Shown: one piece after another, positions 8,493-18,582 of the stretch
Layout: each line of letters opens with the position of its first letter
Numbering within the stretch: the first letter of the stretch is position 1
DNA from: Candidatus Epulonipiscium sp.
GTDB lineage: Bacteria > Bacillota > Clostridia > Lachnospirales > Defluviitaleaceae
Direction: 5' to 3'
NCBI GenBank assembly: GCA_012518815.1
Contig: JAAYRK010000073.1
Coordinates: 1-42,806, forward strand
Length of the DNA: 42,806 nt
Made by a program: the position numbers and the translations under genes
The notes under the pieces: model-generated
Told to the model about the DNA's origin: nothing
What the model saw: the letters and a program-made list of their open reading frames with translations, nothing else
The model's database searches: none

Positions 8493-10043
8493 TTAATTAG
8501 AGTTTATTATTCTAACTTCAAAAATCCTGTTCCAAGGCAATTCTACTTTTGTTATTGCAATTTTATCCCGATAACTTTCATCAAACTCCAATAAATAGTC
8601 ATATTGATATTTTAAAATATTATTTGTTATATACGTTTCAATATACTCTTTTCCATAAAAGCCATCTAGATTATAGATGTCTGTACCAACAGATATTAAA
8701 TATTTTTCTAAATCAGGTTTAATTTTAACTTTATAAATATAATCATTCATAAAACGATTATATAAGAACTTTTGATGGTATAGTTCTGTATCAACAAATA
8801 TATTCCTAGAATACCAGTAAGCCAATAAATGTGCAATAGATATTGCTGATGCATTGGAAGCTGTATTCCAAGCACTGTATGAACCTAATTCTGATAAAGT
8901 AATATGATTTTTTAATAAAGATATAAAATCACTATTTGAAAAATTTGAAACATTATTAGTCAAATCTATAATCCCAACAGTTTTACCAGCCTCTATACTA
9001 TCCCGAATTCTTCTAATAAAGTCTAAAGTGACATATTCACTTTCTACTGAGTTATAGACAAATAAGTGTAAATCAGCAGCAGTTTCTACATAAAAAGCCC
9101 CACAAAGCTTAATATGTTCACTTATTGTTTTATCTAAGCTTTTATCTTCAAAAGGATAAATATCTGCCTTCTTTTCTTCATTTATATATTGAACGGATAT
9201 TCTGGGTCTATAATTATGATAATTTAAAATATGTTTCATTAATAAACATAATTCCACTTCATCTGTTCCAGTTATTATTGAGATTTTATCTTCAACTGCT
9301 AATTCTTTAATTTTTTCTTTAATTATATATTGATCTAACAAATGAATTCCTTTTTCTGCCGCATCATCTTGTGATAAAACTAAATAATCAATAATACCTT
9401 CATCAACAAGTTTAATTGCTTCAAGATTAAGGCTCAAGTTTACAGCCCGAGTATAAAGATATTTATTCTTTATATCAGTAGGAATTTTATTTTCTAAGTC
9501 CTTTAGCTTATTACTATCTACACTATTATAGCTTTTTGCCCAAGTTTGAATATTATCATATAAATCCTTTTCATATTTATTATTTACTGAAATTGAAAGT
9601 CTTTGAATAGTATCAAAAGCATAAATTTTTTTATTAGGATTTTTATCTTTTAATTCTTTAAGCCAATCAAAATCAATTAGAAAATTATCATTTTCTATTA
9701 AACGTGAATGATTTAAACCTCCATGATTAATCATTGTAAGAGATATAATAAAGGCATCTGCATATTTTGAATTTTCTAATGCCCAATTTTTTATCTTTTC
9801 ACTATCTCCTTTTTCTAAGCGACTACCTATAATTTCTTTAGGTGGGAGCATAATATTGACTTCTAAAATATCTGCTATTGATTTTGGAAAATCAATATTT
9901 ACCGGTCTATCATCTAAAGGTACAATCATTATTGTCATTTTTTTCTTCAATTCAACATCTTCATTATAATTAGTAAAGCCAACTAAAAAGATTGAAGCAA
10001 GTATAATTGATACCAGGTATATTGAAACATATTTTCTTTTCAT
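8493..10043 (-). CDS. DUF4127 family exported protein
   Basis: 516 residues with an N-terminal membrane or signal segment (about 7-25). Family marks are IMIVPLDDRPVNIDFP near residue 38, ISLTMINHGGLNHSR near 103, DYLVLSQDDAAEKG near 222 and LGSYSAWNTASNASA near 395. DUF4127 proteins are widespread in Firmicutes; their function is not established and I do not assign one. ATG 10043 has only a weak ribosome site (AAAGAAAGTAGGTATTTAATA). The gene stands alone between LDH and the methyltransferase. Confidence 0.8.
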   Translation of the reverse strand: MKRKYVSIYLVSIILASIFLVGFTNYNEDVELKKKMTIMIVPLDDRPVNIDFPKSIADILEVNIMLPPKEIIGSRLEKGDSEKIKNWALENSKYADAFIISLTMINHGGLNHSRLIENDNFLIDFDWLKELKDKNPNKKIYAFDTIQRLSISVNNKYEKDLYDNIQTWAKSYNSVDSNKLKDLENKIPTDIKNKYLYTRAVNLSLNLEAIKLVDEGIIDYLVLSQDDAAEKGIHLLDQYIIKEKIKELAVEDKISIITGTDEVELCLLMKHILNYHNYRPRISVQYINEEKKADIYPFEDKSLDKTISEHIKLCGAFYVETAADLHLFVYNSVESEYVTLDFIRRIRDSIEAGKTVGIIDLTNNVSNFSNSDFISLLKNHITLSELGSYSAWNTASNASAISIAHLLAYWYSRNIFVDTELYHQKFLYNRFMNDYIYKVKIKPDLEKYLISVGTDIYNLDGFYGKEYIETYITNNILKYQYDYLLEFDESYRDKIAITKVELPWNRIFEVRIINSN

Positions 10044-10271
10044 TATTAAATACCTACTTTCTTTTACATTAACATCTTTAATGTAATAAAATAATTCTTT
10101 ATCCTATCAAGTTTAGCATTAGCAATTTGTAAAAGAAAGATGTTTTTTTATATTTTTATATCTGGGATATTTAAGACAATAACAAAAATGTAAATATCTT
10201 TATAAGACATCTTATAAAGATAGACTTTTTAAAATAATTAAACAAGTTCTTTTGTATTTAAAAACATATAT

Positions 10272-10886
10272 TTAATCAACTTTTTTACAAAGTCCCATAT
10301 ATAAAAAACCAACTATTTTTGCTGCATCGTCTTGATAAAACTTATTCATTTTTATTATTTCATACTTTTGATTTTTTATAATAGCTTCGATATCTCTATT
10401 TAAGCTACAAGATGCCTTTTTAAAAATTGGATTAATTAAATTTTGCAAAAAACAAATTCTTTTATCATTGCTTTTTCCATGTTCAAGAAAGTAAACTTTA
10501 CCGTCTGGTTTTAATACTCTATGTAATTCTGCAAGTGCTTTTTCGATATCCAAAATACTGCAAAAAGTAAAAGTACTGATTATTGTATCAAAACTATTAT
10601 TATTAAAGGGTAATTTATCTGCACTAATTTTTTTATAATTAACCTTTATAGAAGATTTATTTATTCTGCTTTGTGCCTTTTTTCCTAATTCGTCATTTAT
10701 ATCTATTACAGTTATTTCTTTAATATGACTAGGATAATACTTTAAATTCAAACCTGTTCCAAAACCAATTTCAAGGATATCTCCTTTCACATTTGATAGC
10801 AATTCCTTTCTTATCCTAGCTAATGAAGGCTTAGTCATAGCTCTTTCTAATAAAAAAGGATAAATAAATTTTGAATAAATACTCAT
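10272..10886 (-). CDS. Class I SAM methyltransferase, METTL7-like
   Basis: 204 residues, Rossmann-type methyltransferase: motif I ILEIGFGTGLNLKYYP (about 36-51), acidic motif II VIDIND, ADKLPFNNNSFDTIISTFTF as motif III/IV and HRVLKPDGKVYFLEHGKS as motif V. The order and the FLEHG segment followed by a Cys-rich linker resemble the METTL7/TMT1 type, whose animal members methylate alkyl thiols. A thiol substrate here is inference only; a small-molecule or lipid substrate is equally possible. The gene is single and preceded by an ArsR-type palindrome, so expression may respond to a metal or thiol stress signal. Confidence 0.75.
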   Translation of the reverse strand: MSIYSKFIYPFLLERAMTKPSLARIRKELLSNVKGDILEIGFGTGLNLKYYPSHIKEITVIDINDELGKKAQSRINKSSIKVNYKKISADKLPFNNNSFDTIISTFTFCSILDIEKALAELHRVLKPDGKVYFLEHGKSNDKRICFLQNLINPIFKKASCSLNRDIEAIIKNQKYEIIKMNKFYQDDAAKIVGFLYMGLCKKVD

Positions 10887-10948
10887 AAACCCACTCCTAA
10901 CATCATACTATAAATATCTTTAATATTAAATCTTGTTTTTAATTTAAT

Positions 10949-10968
10949 ATATGAGCATATGTTCATAT
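10949..10968. promoter_or_regulatory. ArsR/SmtB-type operator palindrome
   Basis: ATATGAGCATATGTTCATAT is a 20-base near-perfect palindrome (one mismatch per arm), 63 bases before the methyltransferase start. It matches the general form of ArsR-family operators in Firmicutes. No ArsR gene is in the window, so the regulator would act from elsewhere. Confidence 0.55.
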
Positions 10969-11045
10969 GTTTAATTGTATCATTTTAGTATTTAATGTCA
11001 ATATAATATTAGTTTAGGTCTAGGGTTGTGTTTATTTAGTTAACT

Positions 11046-11432
11046 TTAAATAGTAATTTCAATCTTATTGCCATCTGGATCTGCTATAACACTTTCAAAA
11101 TATCCATCACCTGTTGTCCTGGGTTCGCTTAAAACTTTATATCCATCTTTACGTAGACGCTCTGTTAATGAGATTACTTCTGATTTACTTCCTACAGATA
11201 TGGCTAAATGTGCTAAACCAATATAGTCATCTTCACTTTTATTTACTTTTAAAAGATTGGGGCGTTGCATTATTTCAATTCGGCATCCTTCAGAAAAAGA
11301 TAAAAAATAGGATTCAAACTTTTTAGAATCATTTCTATACTTTTGATTTGATTTTGCACCAAAATAAGTTATATAAAATTCCTTAAGTCTTTCTAAATTA
11401 TCTGTCCATATAGCAATATGTTCAACTCTCAT
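11046..11432 (-). CDS. VOC superfamily (glyoxalase-like) protein
   Basis: 128 residues with the paired beta-alpha-beta-beta-beta repeats of the vicinal oxygen chelate fold. Likely metal ligands are His5 (MRVEHIAIW), Glu in CRIEIMQRP, His in GLAHLAISVG and Glu in the final GNKIEITI. The family includes glyoxalase I, fosfomycin and bleomycin resistance proteins and lactoylglutathione-lyase-like enzymes; the sequence does not choose between them. ATG 11432 follows AGGAGAGATATCC. Monocistronic. Confidence 0.8.
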   Translation of the reverse strand: MRVEHIAIWTDNLERLKEFYITYFGAKSNQKYRNDSKKFESYFLSFSEGCRIEIMQRPNLLKVNKSEDDYIGLAHLAISVGSKSEVISLTERLRKDGYKVLSEPRTTGDGYFESVIADPDGNKIEITI

Positions 11433-11483
11433 GGATATCTCTCCTAACTACATATATTTTATATTACTTATATAACATTAAAA

Positions 11484-11517
11484 CGGTCCCAATTCAACAG
11501 TAATTGAAAAAGGACCG
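11484..11517 (-). terminator. Terminator after the BlaR1-type gene
   Basis: CGGTCC (11484-11489) pairs with GGACCG (11512-11517) and an inner CAATT/AATTG stem extends it. A TTTT run follows on the minus strand, 38 bases past the stop at 11555. Confidence 0.7.
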
Positions 11518-11554
11518 CTATATTTAGTAAAGTAATCAAAAAACTAATCTTTTC

Positions 11555-14362
11555 TTATTCATTCTCTTTTGTTTTTGTACTATCATTCCATATTTCATAG
11601 AATTGTTTATATAGTTCTTTGCTTTGAGTAACTTCTAAAGTTCTATACCCTAATTGCGACATATTTAATTTATCACAAGCATCCCTGTCTATCGTCATAA
11701 CGACAACATTCATTTCCCCATCATTTATTGCATATTGAATATAGTCTAAATTATGGATAAGGGAAAATAGTATCATAGATTGTGATCTCCATATATAATC
11801 TGAACTCATAGATAGATACTCCATTTGAATTTCAGGGTCAGATATAAAATTAATTTGCAATCCATAGGGTTCTTCTTTAGTAAATAACTCCATTCCATTA
11901 ACTGTTAAATCTTCTGGGAAATCTAAATAACTAATTATATTAGCTACTCTTACATTATCCCCAATATAAGTTCCTTTAAGTTTATATAATTCATCTAATT
12001 TGGTATCTTTAAATTCTTCTTCTTTTTTATTATTATTTTTTAATCTATCTTTATTACTAATAAAAATATCTAAACCCATTTCTGTGTTTATATGTCCATA
12101 ATATCCAAAGCTATCTTCTACATCATTAAATACAATATTGTCTGCAAAAATTTCTTCATCCTCATCTACTATTTTTATCAAACTAAAATATCCATTGCCT
12201 TTGTATCTAATAAATAATACTTTTTGATTAGATATGTCCATAGGCATAAAATTAAAATGATTTCCTTTTGTAATCTTTCGTATTTTAGAACTTTCAAAAT
12301 CATATTCATAAATATCAAAGCTTAGGTTTTCCATGTTCTCATATGTTTGATTGTAATCAATTATAGTATCATAAGCCTTAGCATCAGATGCTGAATATAA
12401 TAGTTTTTTACCATCTAAAGTAAAACTAGGTGTCATAGCAACAAAATCTTCATCGGTAATATCTATAGTGCCATTGGATACATTATATATTTTTACCCTT
12501 TTATTTTTAATAACATCCCTACCAACACCTTCAATGAATCCTATCATATTAGTCATAGGATTAACTGCTAAATAATTTTTATAAGCTAAAATTTCCATAT
12601 TTTCATATTTTGCATAGGTTTTTTCATGTAAATCATATACAGCTAAATTAATACCATCACTGCTTAAAGAAGAAGAATCTGGTATTTCCATTATATAAAG
12701 ATATCTACCATCCTCTGAAATTTTCCAAACAACTGGATGATAACCTATCGCTTCTGCTGTAGATTCTTTGCCTTTAACAATTATATTTGTTGAAAATTGT
12801 TTCTTATCCTTATCATAATGCTTCAAGTCAATTTCTACTATTCCCTCGTTAATTATATAATCATCTTCTCTGATTCTGCTTCTACTAGCATAAATCTTCT
12901 TATCATTTGATGAGAATAAAGCCATATAATATGCATCGTCTAAATGAGAAGTTTTTTCTTTTGAACGCACATTGTATAGGGTAAAACCTAACCTTTGTTG
13001 ACTGCCATATATTAGAGATTTATCATCTATCCAAACATAGGACATATAAGTATGAACAATATCGTCATCTATCTGTTCATAACTCTTATCCTTTAGGCTA
13101 TAAATATAGATACTATTATCCTTAGTATAAGCTATATAATTCCCTTCCTTGGATATTAGAGGATATAAAAAGCCTTTACCATCGTGTATTTTTATCTCTT
13201 CTTCTTCATCTATATATGAATAGTAAAGGCCATCTGCCTTGTTATATACTACAAAAGATTTACCATTTTCACTATTGCTATTTGGTAATATGCTGCAGCC
13301 TGCTAAAAAGCCAGATGTTAGAATTAAAAAACCTGCAATTAAAGATATCAACTGATTTTTTCTTGTTGTCTTTAATGAATAAATCATATTTTCTAATCTT
13401 GATTTTAATTGCTTGCCACCATTTCCCATAGCTGTTGTAAGGAAAGTTCTATCAAATCTAGAGTTACTGATTAAATTTAAGATGGTTGTTCCATAATATT
13501 TTCTATCAGTCTTATCCATATCTTCTACAACTTTTTCGTCTATAGAATACTCACAGTATTTATCCATTTCTTTTAATAATATATAAATAAGTGGGTTAAA
13601 CCAATGAATTGAATTAATAATAAGAGCAAATGTTTTTATTATTATATCTTTGCTTTTATAATGGTTAAGTTCATGAAGAAATATCATTTTTAATTCTTTA
13701 TGATTTAAATTAATATCAGAAACAAGGACAACAGGGTAGAATATTCCTATTAGCATAGGTGTTTTTATTCTTTTATAAGTTTTTAATTCTAGTTTAGTAT
13801 TAATTTTAAGCTCGTTTTTACATTTATTAAATAAGTTTATTACTTCCTCATCTTGAATATAGTTACTATCTTTTCTAACAGAAAATTTGAATCTTAAATA
13901 AGGTATAATTCTAAATAAAAATAAACCAGCGGCACCTATTATCCAAAAATATAAAATAATATTTTTATATTTATTTAGATTAATCTTATATTTTAAACTT
14001 TGTCTTTCAATTTCGATTGTGTTTGTATTCTTATCATAAGCTTTGTCTTCTAAAGTATAAACTGTTGTTTCTTTTTCTATATTTTTATGCCCTTCTATAA
14101 AATTTACTTCTTCTTTTGAATTTAAATTATTTGAAGACCTTGTTTCTTTAGTTTTTAAATTAGAAACTTCGCTAATTTCTTTTACTGGAAGCTTAACATA
14201 GTTGCTTACTGGTACAATATAAAAACATAAGATTAATATAAGCATTTTATAATGCCAGGAAGAATTAAAAATATTTTTAGTTAAGGGTTTAAAAATTAAA
14301 TATATAAAAAACATGACAGTTCCAAAAATAGACATATAGAATATATTATTTAAAATCTCCAT
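11555..14362 (-). CDS. BlaR1/MecR1-type M56 sensor protease with propeller and DUF4825 domains
   Basis: 935 residues, far longer than BlaR1 (about 600). The N-terminal part has several membrane segments (near 1-30, 38-58, 135-152) and the M56 zinc motif HELNH at about residue 230. A further membrane segment ends in LTSGFLAGCS near 350. Then comes a TolB-like propeller (about 370-770; repeated strands such as SKEGNYIAYTKDNSIYIYSL and DGKKLLYSASDAK). The C-terminus (about 795-920, GTYIGDNVRVANIISYLDFP and EEPYGLQINF) is DUF4825. No penicillin-binding serine motif is seen, so the signal is unlikely to be a beta-lactam. It probably cleaves the BlaI-like repressor encoded one base upstream. Confidence 0.82.
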   Translation of the reverse strand: MEILNNIFYMSIFGTVMFFIYLIFKPLTKNIFNSSWHYKMLILILCFYIVPVSNYVKLPVKEISEVSNLKTKETRSSNNLNSKEEVNFIEGHKNIEKETTVYTLEDKAYDKNTNTIEIERQSLKYKINLNKYKNIILYFWIIGAAGLFLFRIIPYLRFKFSVRKDSNYIQDEEVINLFNKCKNELKINTKLELKTYKRIKTPMLIGIFYPVVLVSDINLNHKELKMIFLHELNHYKSKDIIIKTFALIINSIHWFNPLIYILLKEMDKYCEYSIDEKVVEDMDKTDRKYYGTTILNLISNSRFDRTFLTTAMGNGGKQLKSRLENMIYSLKTTRKNQLISLIAGFLILTSGFLAGCSILPNSNSENGKSFVVYNKADGLYYSYIDEEEEIKIHDGKGFLYPLISKEGNYIAYTKDNSIYIYSLKDKSYEQIDDDIVHTYMSYVWIDDKSLIYGSQQRLGFTLYNVRSKEKTSHLDDAYYMALFSSNDKKIYASRSRIREDDYIINEGIVEIDLKHYDKDKKQFSTNIIVKGKESTAEAIGYHPVVWKISEDGRYLYIMEIPDSSSLSSDGINLAVYDLHEKTYAKYENMEILAYKNYLAVNPMTNMIGFIEGVGRDVIKNKRVKIYNVSNGTIDITDEDFVAMTPSFTLDGKKLLYSASDAKAYDTIIDYNQTYENMENLSFDIYEYDFESSKIRKITKGNHFNFMPMDISNQKVLFIRYKGNGYFSLIKIVDEDEEIFADNIVFNDVEDSFGYYGHINTEMGLDIFISNKDRLKNNNKKEEEFKDTKLDELYKLKGTYIGDNVRVANIISYLDFPEDLTVNGMELFTKEEPYGLQINFISDPEIQMEYLSMSSDYIWRSQSMILFSLIHNLDYIQYAINDGEMNVVVMTIDRDACDKLNMSQLGYRTLEVTQSKELYKQFYEIWNDSTKTKENE

Positions 14363-14363
14363 A

Positions 14364-14732
14364 TCATAACCTCCTTATCCAGTCTTTTAACTCTTCTATA
14401 TCTTTTTTATCTATTTTTTTATTATCATATAAGGAGGCGACCAAAGACTTTATACTTCCATCGTACATCTCCTTAATAAGCCCATTAGCCTGATAAGATT
14501 TATATTCTTCTTTAGTTATTTTAGGAGAATAGTAATTAACTCTTTTTTCCTTTCTTACTTTTAAAACATTTTTATCAACTAAACGTTTTGCTAGAGTCAG
14601 TATAGTAGTATGTTTCCAGGATTTCTCCTTCTCGAGCTTTTCCATTATGTCTGCCGTAGTAACTTCTTTATCTTCAGCCCATATTATTTCCATAATTTCA
14701 TATTCAGCATCAGAAATTTTAATTATATTCAT
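14364..14732 (-). CDS. BlaI/MecI/CopY-family repressor
   Basis: 122 residues from ATG 14732, six bases after GAGGTG; a GTG at 14741 falls inside the ribosome site and is rejected. The winged helix is complete (SDAEYEIMEIIWAEDKEVTT, then WKHTTILTLAKRLVDKNVL and the wing KVRKEKRVNYYSP). The C-terminal helices with IKSLVASLYDNKKI correspond to the dimerisation and cleavage region of BlaI. Its stop is one base from the sensor gene, so the two form a repressor/sensor operon. Two dyads in its promoter are the expected self-operators. Confidence 0.87.
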   Translation of the reverse strand: MNIIKISDAEYEIMEIIWAEDKEVTTADIMEKLEKEKSWKHTTILTLAKRLVDKNVLKVRKEKRVNYYSPKITKEEYKSYQANGLIKEMYDGSIKSLVASLYDNKKIDKKDIEELKDWIRRL

Positions 14733-14750
14733 AACAATCACCTCTTTATT

Positions 14751-14803
14751 CTACATTATGTAGTATTGATTGTTATTCTACTTGCTGTAGAATAACTTGT
14801 CAA
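14751..14803 (-). promoter_or_regulatory. Sigma-A promoter with two BlaI-type operators
   Basis: On the minus strand TTGACA (14798-14803), a 17-base spacer, then TAGAAT (14775-14780). A dyad ATTCTACTTGCTGTAGAAT (14775-14793) covers the -10 and spacer, and a second dyad CTACATTATGTAG (14751-14763) lies just downstream of the start of transcription. Both carry the TACA...TGTA half-sites of BlaI/MecI operators. Confidence 0.8.
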
Positions 14804-14932
14804 GAGGTAATTAATAATTTTTACATTTATTTTCCTGGTTCAAATTAACTGAGCTTTTCTTAAATATGCCAAGAGAGCTAATAACAATATTTTTTGTCTT
14901 ATTTTTTACTAGTTTAATTGAACCTTTCTTAT

Positions 14933-14965
14933 AAAAAAAACGATCAAACTAAAAATAGTTGACCG
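14933..14965 (-). terminator. Terminator of the nif-like operon
   Basis: CGGTCAACTA (14956-14965) pairs with the complement arm at 14941-14951 with one bulge, and eight T follow on the minus strand (14933-14940). It lies 7 bases past the nifH-like stop and marks the operon end. Confidence 0.88.
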
Positions 14966-14972
14966 CTTCATA

Positions 14973-15833
<861 letters not shown>

Positions 15834-15853
15834 CTATCCTCCTAGTTTATATC

Positions 15854-16003
<150 letters not shown>

Positions 16004-16900
16004 TTATCCATGAGAAAAAGTATTTTCTAGTTGAACAGGACGTAGGTACAATAGCTTAGAGACATCTTTTCCACCAGGAATTCCTGCAGCATCTGCTCTA
16101 CAACGTTGGCAGTGGCGGAATACATTGATATAGGCTTCAGCTTCAGCTCTTGATCTACTTATTTGATGACAAGTCGGAACGCTGCACCAACTTAATTTAT
16201 GCTGGGGAATCAATGGGATGATATTATATAGTTTAGCACCATGCTCTGCCACGGTTTTGGCCAGTTTTTTTATATGCTCTCCATTGATTTCAGGAATCAA
16301 AACGGTATTTACCTTTACGGTTATTCCTGCTTTAGCCACTTGCTTTATACCAGCAAGCTGATTATGAATAAGAATTTCCGCAGCTTCCTCTCCAGTGTAA
16401 CTTTTTCCTTGATAAATAATTTTTTCAGAGATTTGTGCCTGTATTTTAGTATCAATGGAATTAACCGTAACAGTCAGGCTGTCAATACCAACTTCAATAA
16501 TTTCATCTGCAAACTTGGGAAGTAAAAGGCCATTGGTGCTCATACATTTAATAAGATGAGGAAATTCCTTTTTTATCATACGAAAAGTTTCTAGGGCATA
16601 TGGTGTTGCCAAGCTGTCGCCCGGTCCAGCCACACCAGCTACAGTAATATCTGAACAAAGGAGAATAGCTCTTCTTACGACCTCCACAGCTTCCTCAGGC
16701 GTTATAATACCTCTTGCAACTCCAGGACGATTTTCACTATCATTAATGTCCCTCTTACAAAAATTACAAAAAATATTGCAGCCAAAAGATACAGGTAAAT
16801 GCACCCTCCCCTTATTGTTTTTGACTCCTTGTGTAAAACATGGATGATTTTTTATTAAATTTTCATAGCTTAATACCATAAACACACCTTCTTTAATCAT
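16004..16900 (-). CDS. NifB-like radical SAM cofactor maturase
   Basis: 298 residues with the radical SAM motif CNIFCNFC (about 41-48), the NifB mark HPCF near the start, GVAGPGDSL, and the C-terminal CQRCRADAAG typical of NifB. It lacks the NifX domain fused to many NifB proteins; that domain is coded by the gene just before it. NifB builds the 8Fe-9S-C core of nitrogenase cofactors from two 4Fe-4S clusters, so component 1 here likely holds a NifB-type cofactor. The ATG at 16900 overlaps the previous stop (ATGA); an inner ATG at 16879 with AAGGTG five bases before it is also a possible start. Confidence 0.88.
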   Translation of the reverse strand: MIKEGVFMVLSYENLIKNHPCFTQGVKNNKGRVHLPVSFGCNIFCNFCKRDINDSENRPGVARGIITPEEAVEVVRRAILLCSDITVAGVAGPGDSLATPYALETFRMIKKEFPHLIKCMSTNGLLLPKFADEIIEVGIDSLTVTVNSIDTKIQAQISEKIIYQGKSYTGEEAAEILIHNQLAGIKQVAKAGITVKVNTVLIPEINGEHIKKLAKTVAEHGAKLYNIIPLIPQHKLSWCSVPTCHQISRSRAEAEAYINVFRHCQRCRADAAGIPGGKDVSKLLYLRPVQLENTFSHG

Positions 16901-17226
16901 TCTTCAAAGTAATCCCCCTGGAGCAATTGAAGAAGAATTTCTTCTATCTCCCCAAACCCTTCAAATACTCTTTTGCCTTTAGATAGTATATAAGAAGCTG
17001 CAAGCTCACCAATTTTTAGAACAAAGATTGCATCACAATCTTCAAGGATGCTAACTAAGTCTTCAAAGCCACCTTCACAATGACCTTGACATTTAGGAAC
17101 TGTTTTACGACATTCTACAAAGTGAGCCTCTGTATCCAGATCATAAATCTGCCAGTACCTCGCAGAACCAAAATGCTGATCAATCACAGTACCATCTATA
17201 CTAGCAAGGCCAATACGATAAGCCAT
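16897..17226 (-). CDS. NifX/NafY-family cofactor-binding protein
   Basis: 109 residues of the dinitrogenase iron-molybdenum cofactor family (PF02579): IGLASIDGTVIDQHFGSARY at the start, then IYDLD, ECRKTVPKCQGHCEGG (Cys39, Cys46, Cys50) and the closing DAIFVLKIGELAASYIL. Such proteins carry cofactor precursors from NifB to component 1. It sits 12 bases after the NifK-like gene and overlaps the NifB-like gene by 4 bases, which fits a chaperone for NifB's product. Start ATG 17226 follows AGGAGGGGTACAT. Confidence 0.83.
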   Translation of the reverse strand: MAYRIGLASIDGTVIDQHFGSARYWQIYDLDTEAHFVECRKTVPKCQGHCEGGFEDLVSILEDCDAIFVLKIGELAASYILSKGKRVFEGFGEIEEILLQLLQGDYFEE

Positions 17227-17238
17227 ATGTACCCCTCC

Positions 17239-18582
17239 TTAGGCGTAGGTTGATAAAACGATATGATAGATGTCCTCAATAACTCTAAGGCCACCTGTAA
17301 ATCCTGCATAGTTACTTGTCAGGATTAAGCGGTAAGGAGAAGGTATTGCTGCTGAAAGAAAATCGTAACCCTTTTCTTTTGCCAATTCCTTATCCCAACC
17401 AGAACCAATAATAAGGCCTCTACCTTTATGTTGGATTTTTCTTAGAATCTCCTGTGCATTTCCGGCATCCGGTTCAAAATAAAGAGGTATTTGACGCTTA
17501 TCACTGGTGCTTTTTAGATCGTCACAAATAGCTTCTTGATATTTTTCAGGTGTTGCATCGGTAATAAATTGCTCTTTAGGTATAATCCCTACCTCATGTA
17601 ACAAAAATTTTGATAAGGCTACAACGTATCCCGCATCATGAAGGATATGAACATGATTAGGCAGGCCGTATCTGAATTCTAAAAGAAATGTTGCAAGATT
17701 GTCGATTTCTTCATAATAAACTCTAGACTCATGTTTGATAAATTCTCTTGCTTTCCTTTCATCAACTTCAGCTCCTTCTTGGATTGCGAATTCTAAAACT
17801 TGTGTAAGAAAGGCTTCGGTTTGATTCGCTCCAATGGGAATGTGATGAAACCATGTATATTCTTGACCATACTTTGTTTTAAGATAATCAGCTATTTCTT
17901 TACCATACCAAGGAGAAACTAAAATATTAAAAGCTGCCCTTGGTATGGTCTGCCATTCTTTTACTCCTCCTGATTCTGGTCCAAATAAAACATTTGCTTT
18001 TAAACCAATACCAGCCAGTAGACGTTTATATTCAGCCAAATTACCCTTCCAAAAGGGGTCCTGATAAGGAATAGAAGCAAATAAATTTACCGTATTTTTT
18101 TCTGACTTTGGCTTATTATCTGATTCAAAACGACTAACATACTGATCAATAATGGCATTAACTACAAGACTGTGTGCTTCATAATTCGTTGCTTTAAAAC
18201 CTGCTGTTTCCACTGACACAATGGGTTTACCTTCATCTGCAAATTCAAAAACCAAGCTATCCACATCATCTCCTACAATACCTGCTGTACAGCCAGTTAA
18301 AACTACCTGCAAATCTGTATCTAAAACCTTGTAGCTGTTATTGATAATATCCCTAAGCCGGTTAATACCGCCAAAAACAACTTCTTTTTCACTAAAATTT
18401 GTGCAAGGAGAAGTATATCCTCCGGCGTATCCTGTGGAACGTTCAAAAAATCCTGCAATCATTTCTCCGCAGCCAGGACCGGAGTGAAGAATTGGTACGG
18501 CCTTGGGAATGGCTACAACCGTCTGCATAGCTCCTATGGCACAAGTATAACGTTCTTGCTCAATTAATCCCGCCTTGCTCAT
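17239..18582 (-). CDS. NifK-like subunit of nitrogenase-like component 1 (candidate MarK)
   Basis: 447 residues, shorter than NifK (about 520). The three P-cluster cysteines are in register: Cys14 (YTCAIGAM), Cys38 (SGPGCGEM) and Cys98 (VLTGCTAGIVGDD), spaced 24 and 60 against 25 and 58 in NifK. IGSGWDKELAKEKGYDFLSA and the closing GFTGGLRVIEDIYH are typical of the fold. The ATG overlaps the NifD-like stop by 4 bases, and its ribosome site codes the Lys-Gly-rich end of that protein. It should form the alpha2-beta2 core with the NifD-like subunit. It is not NifN: NifN lacks this full P-cluster set. Confidence 0.88.
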   Translation of the reverse strand: MSKAGLIEQERYTCAIGAMQTVVAIPKAVPILHSGPGCGEMIAGFFERSTGYAGGYTSPCTNFSEKEVVFGGINRLRDIINNSYKVLDTDLQVVLTGCTAGIVGDDVDSLVFEFADEGKPIVSVETAGFKATNYEAHSLVVNAIIDQYVSRFESDNKPKSEKNTVNLFASIPYQDPFWKGNLAEYKRLLAGIGLKANVLFGPESGGVKEWQTIPRAAFNILVSPWYGKEIADYLKTKYGQEYTWFHHIPIGANQTEAFLTQVLEFAIQEGAEVDERKAREFIKHESRVYYEEIDNLATFLLEFRYGLPNHVHILHDAGYVVALSKFLLHEVGIIPKEQFITDATPEKYQEAICDDLKSTSDKRQIPLYFEPDAGNAQEILRKIQHKGRGLIIGSGWDKELAKEKGYDFLSAAIPSPYRLILTSNYAGFTGGLRVIEDIYHIVLSTYA

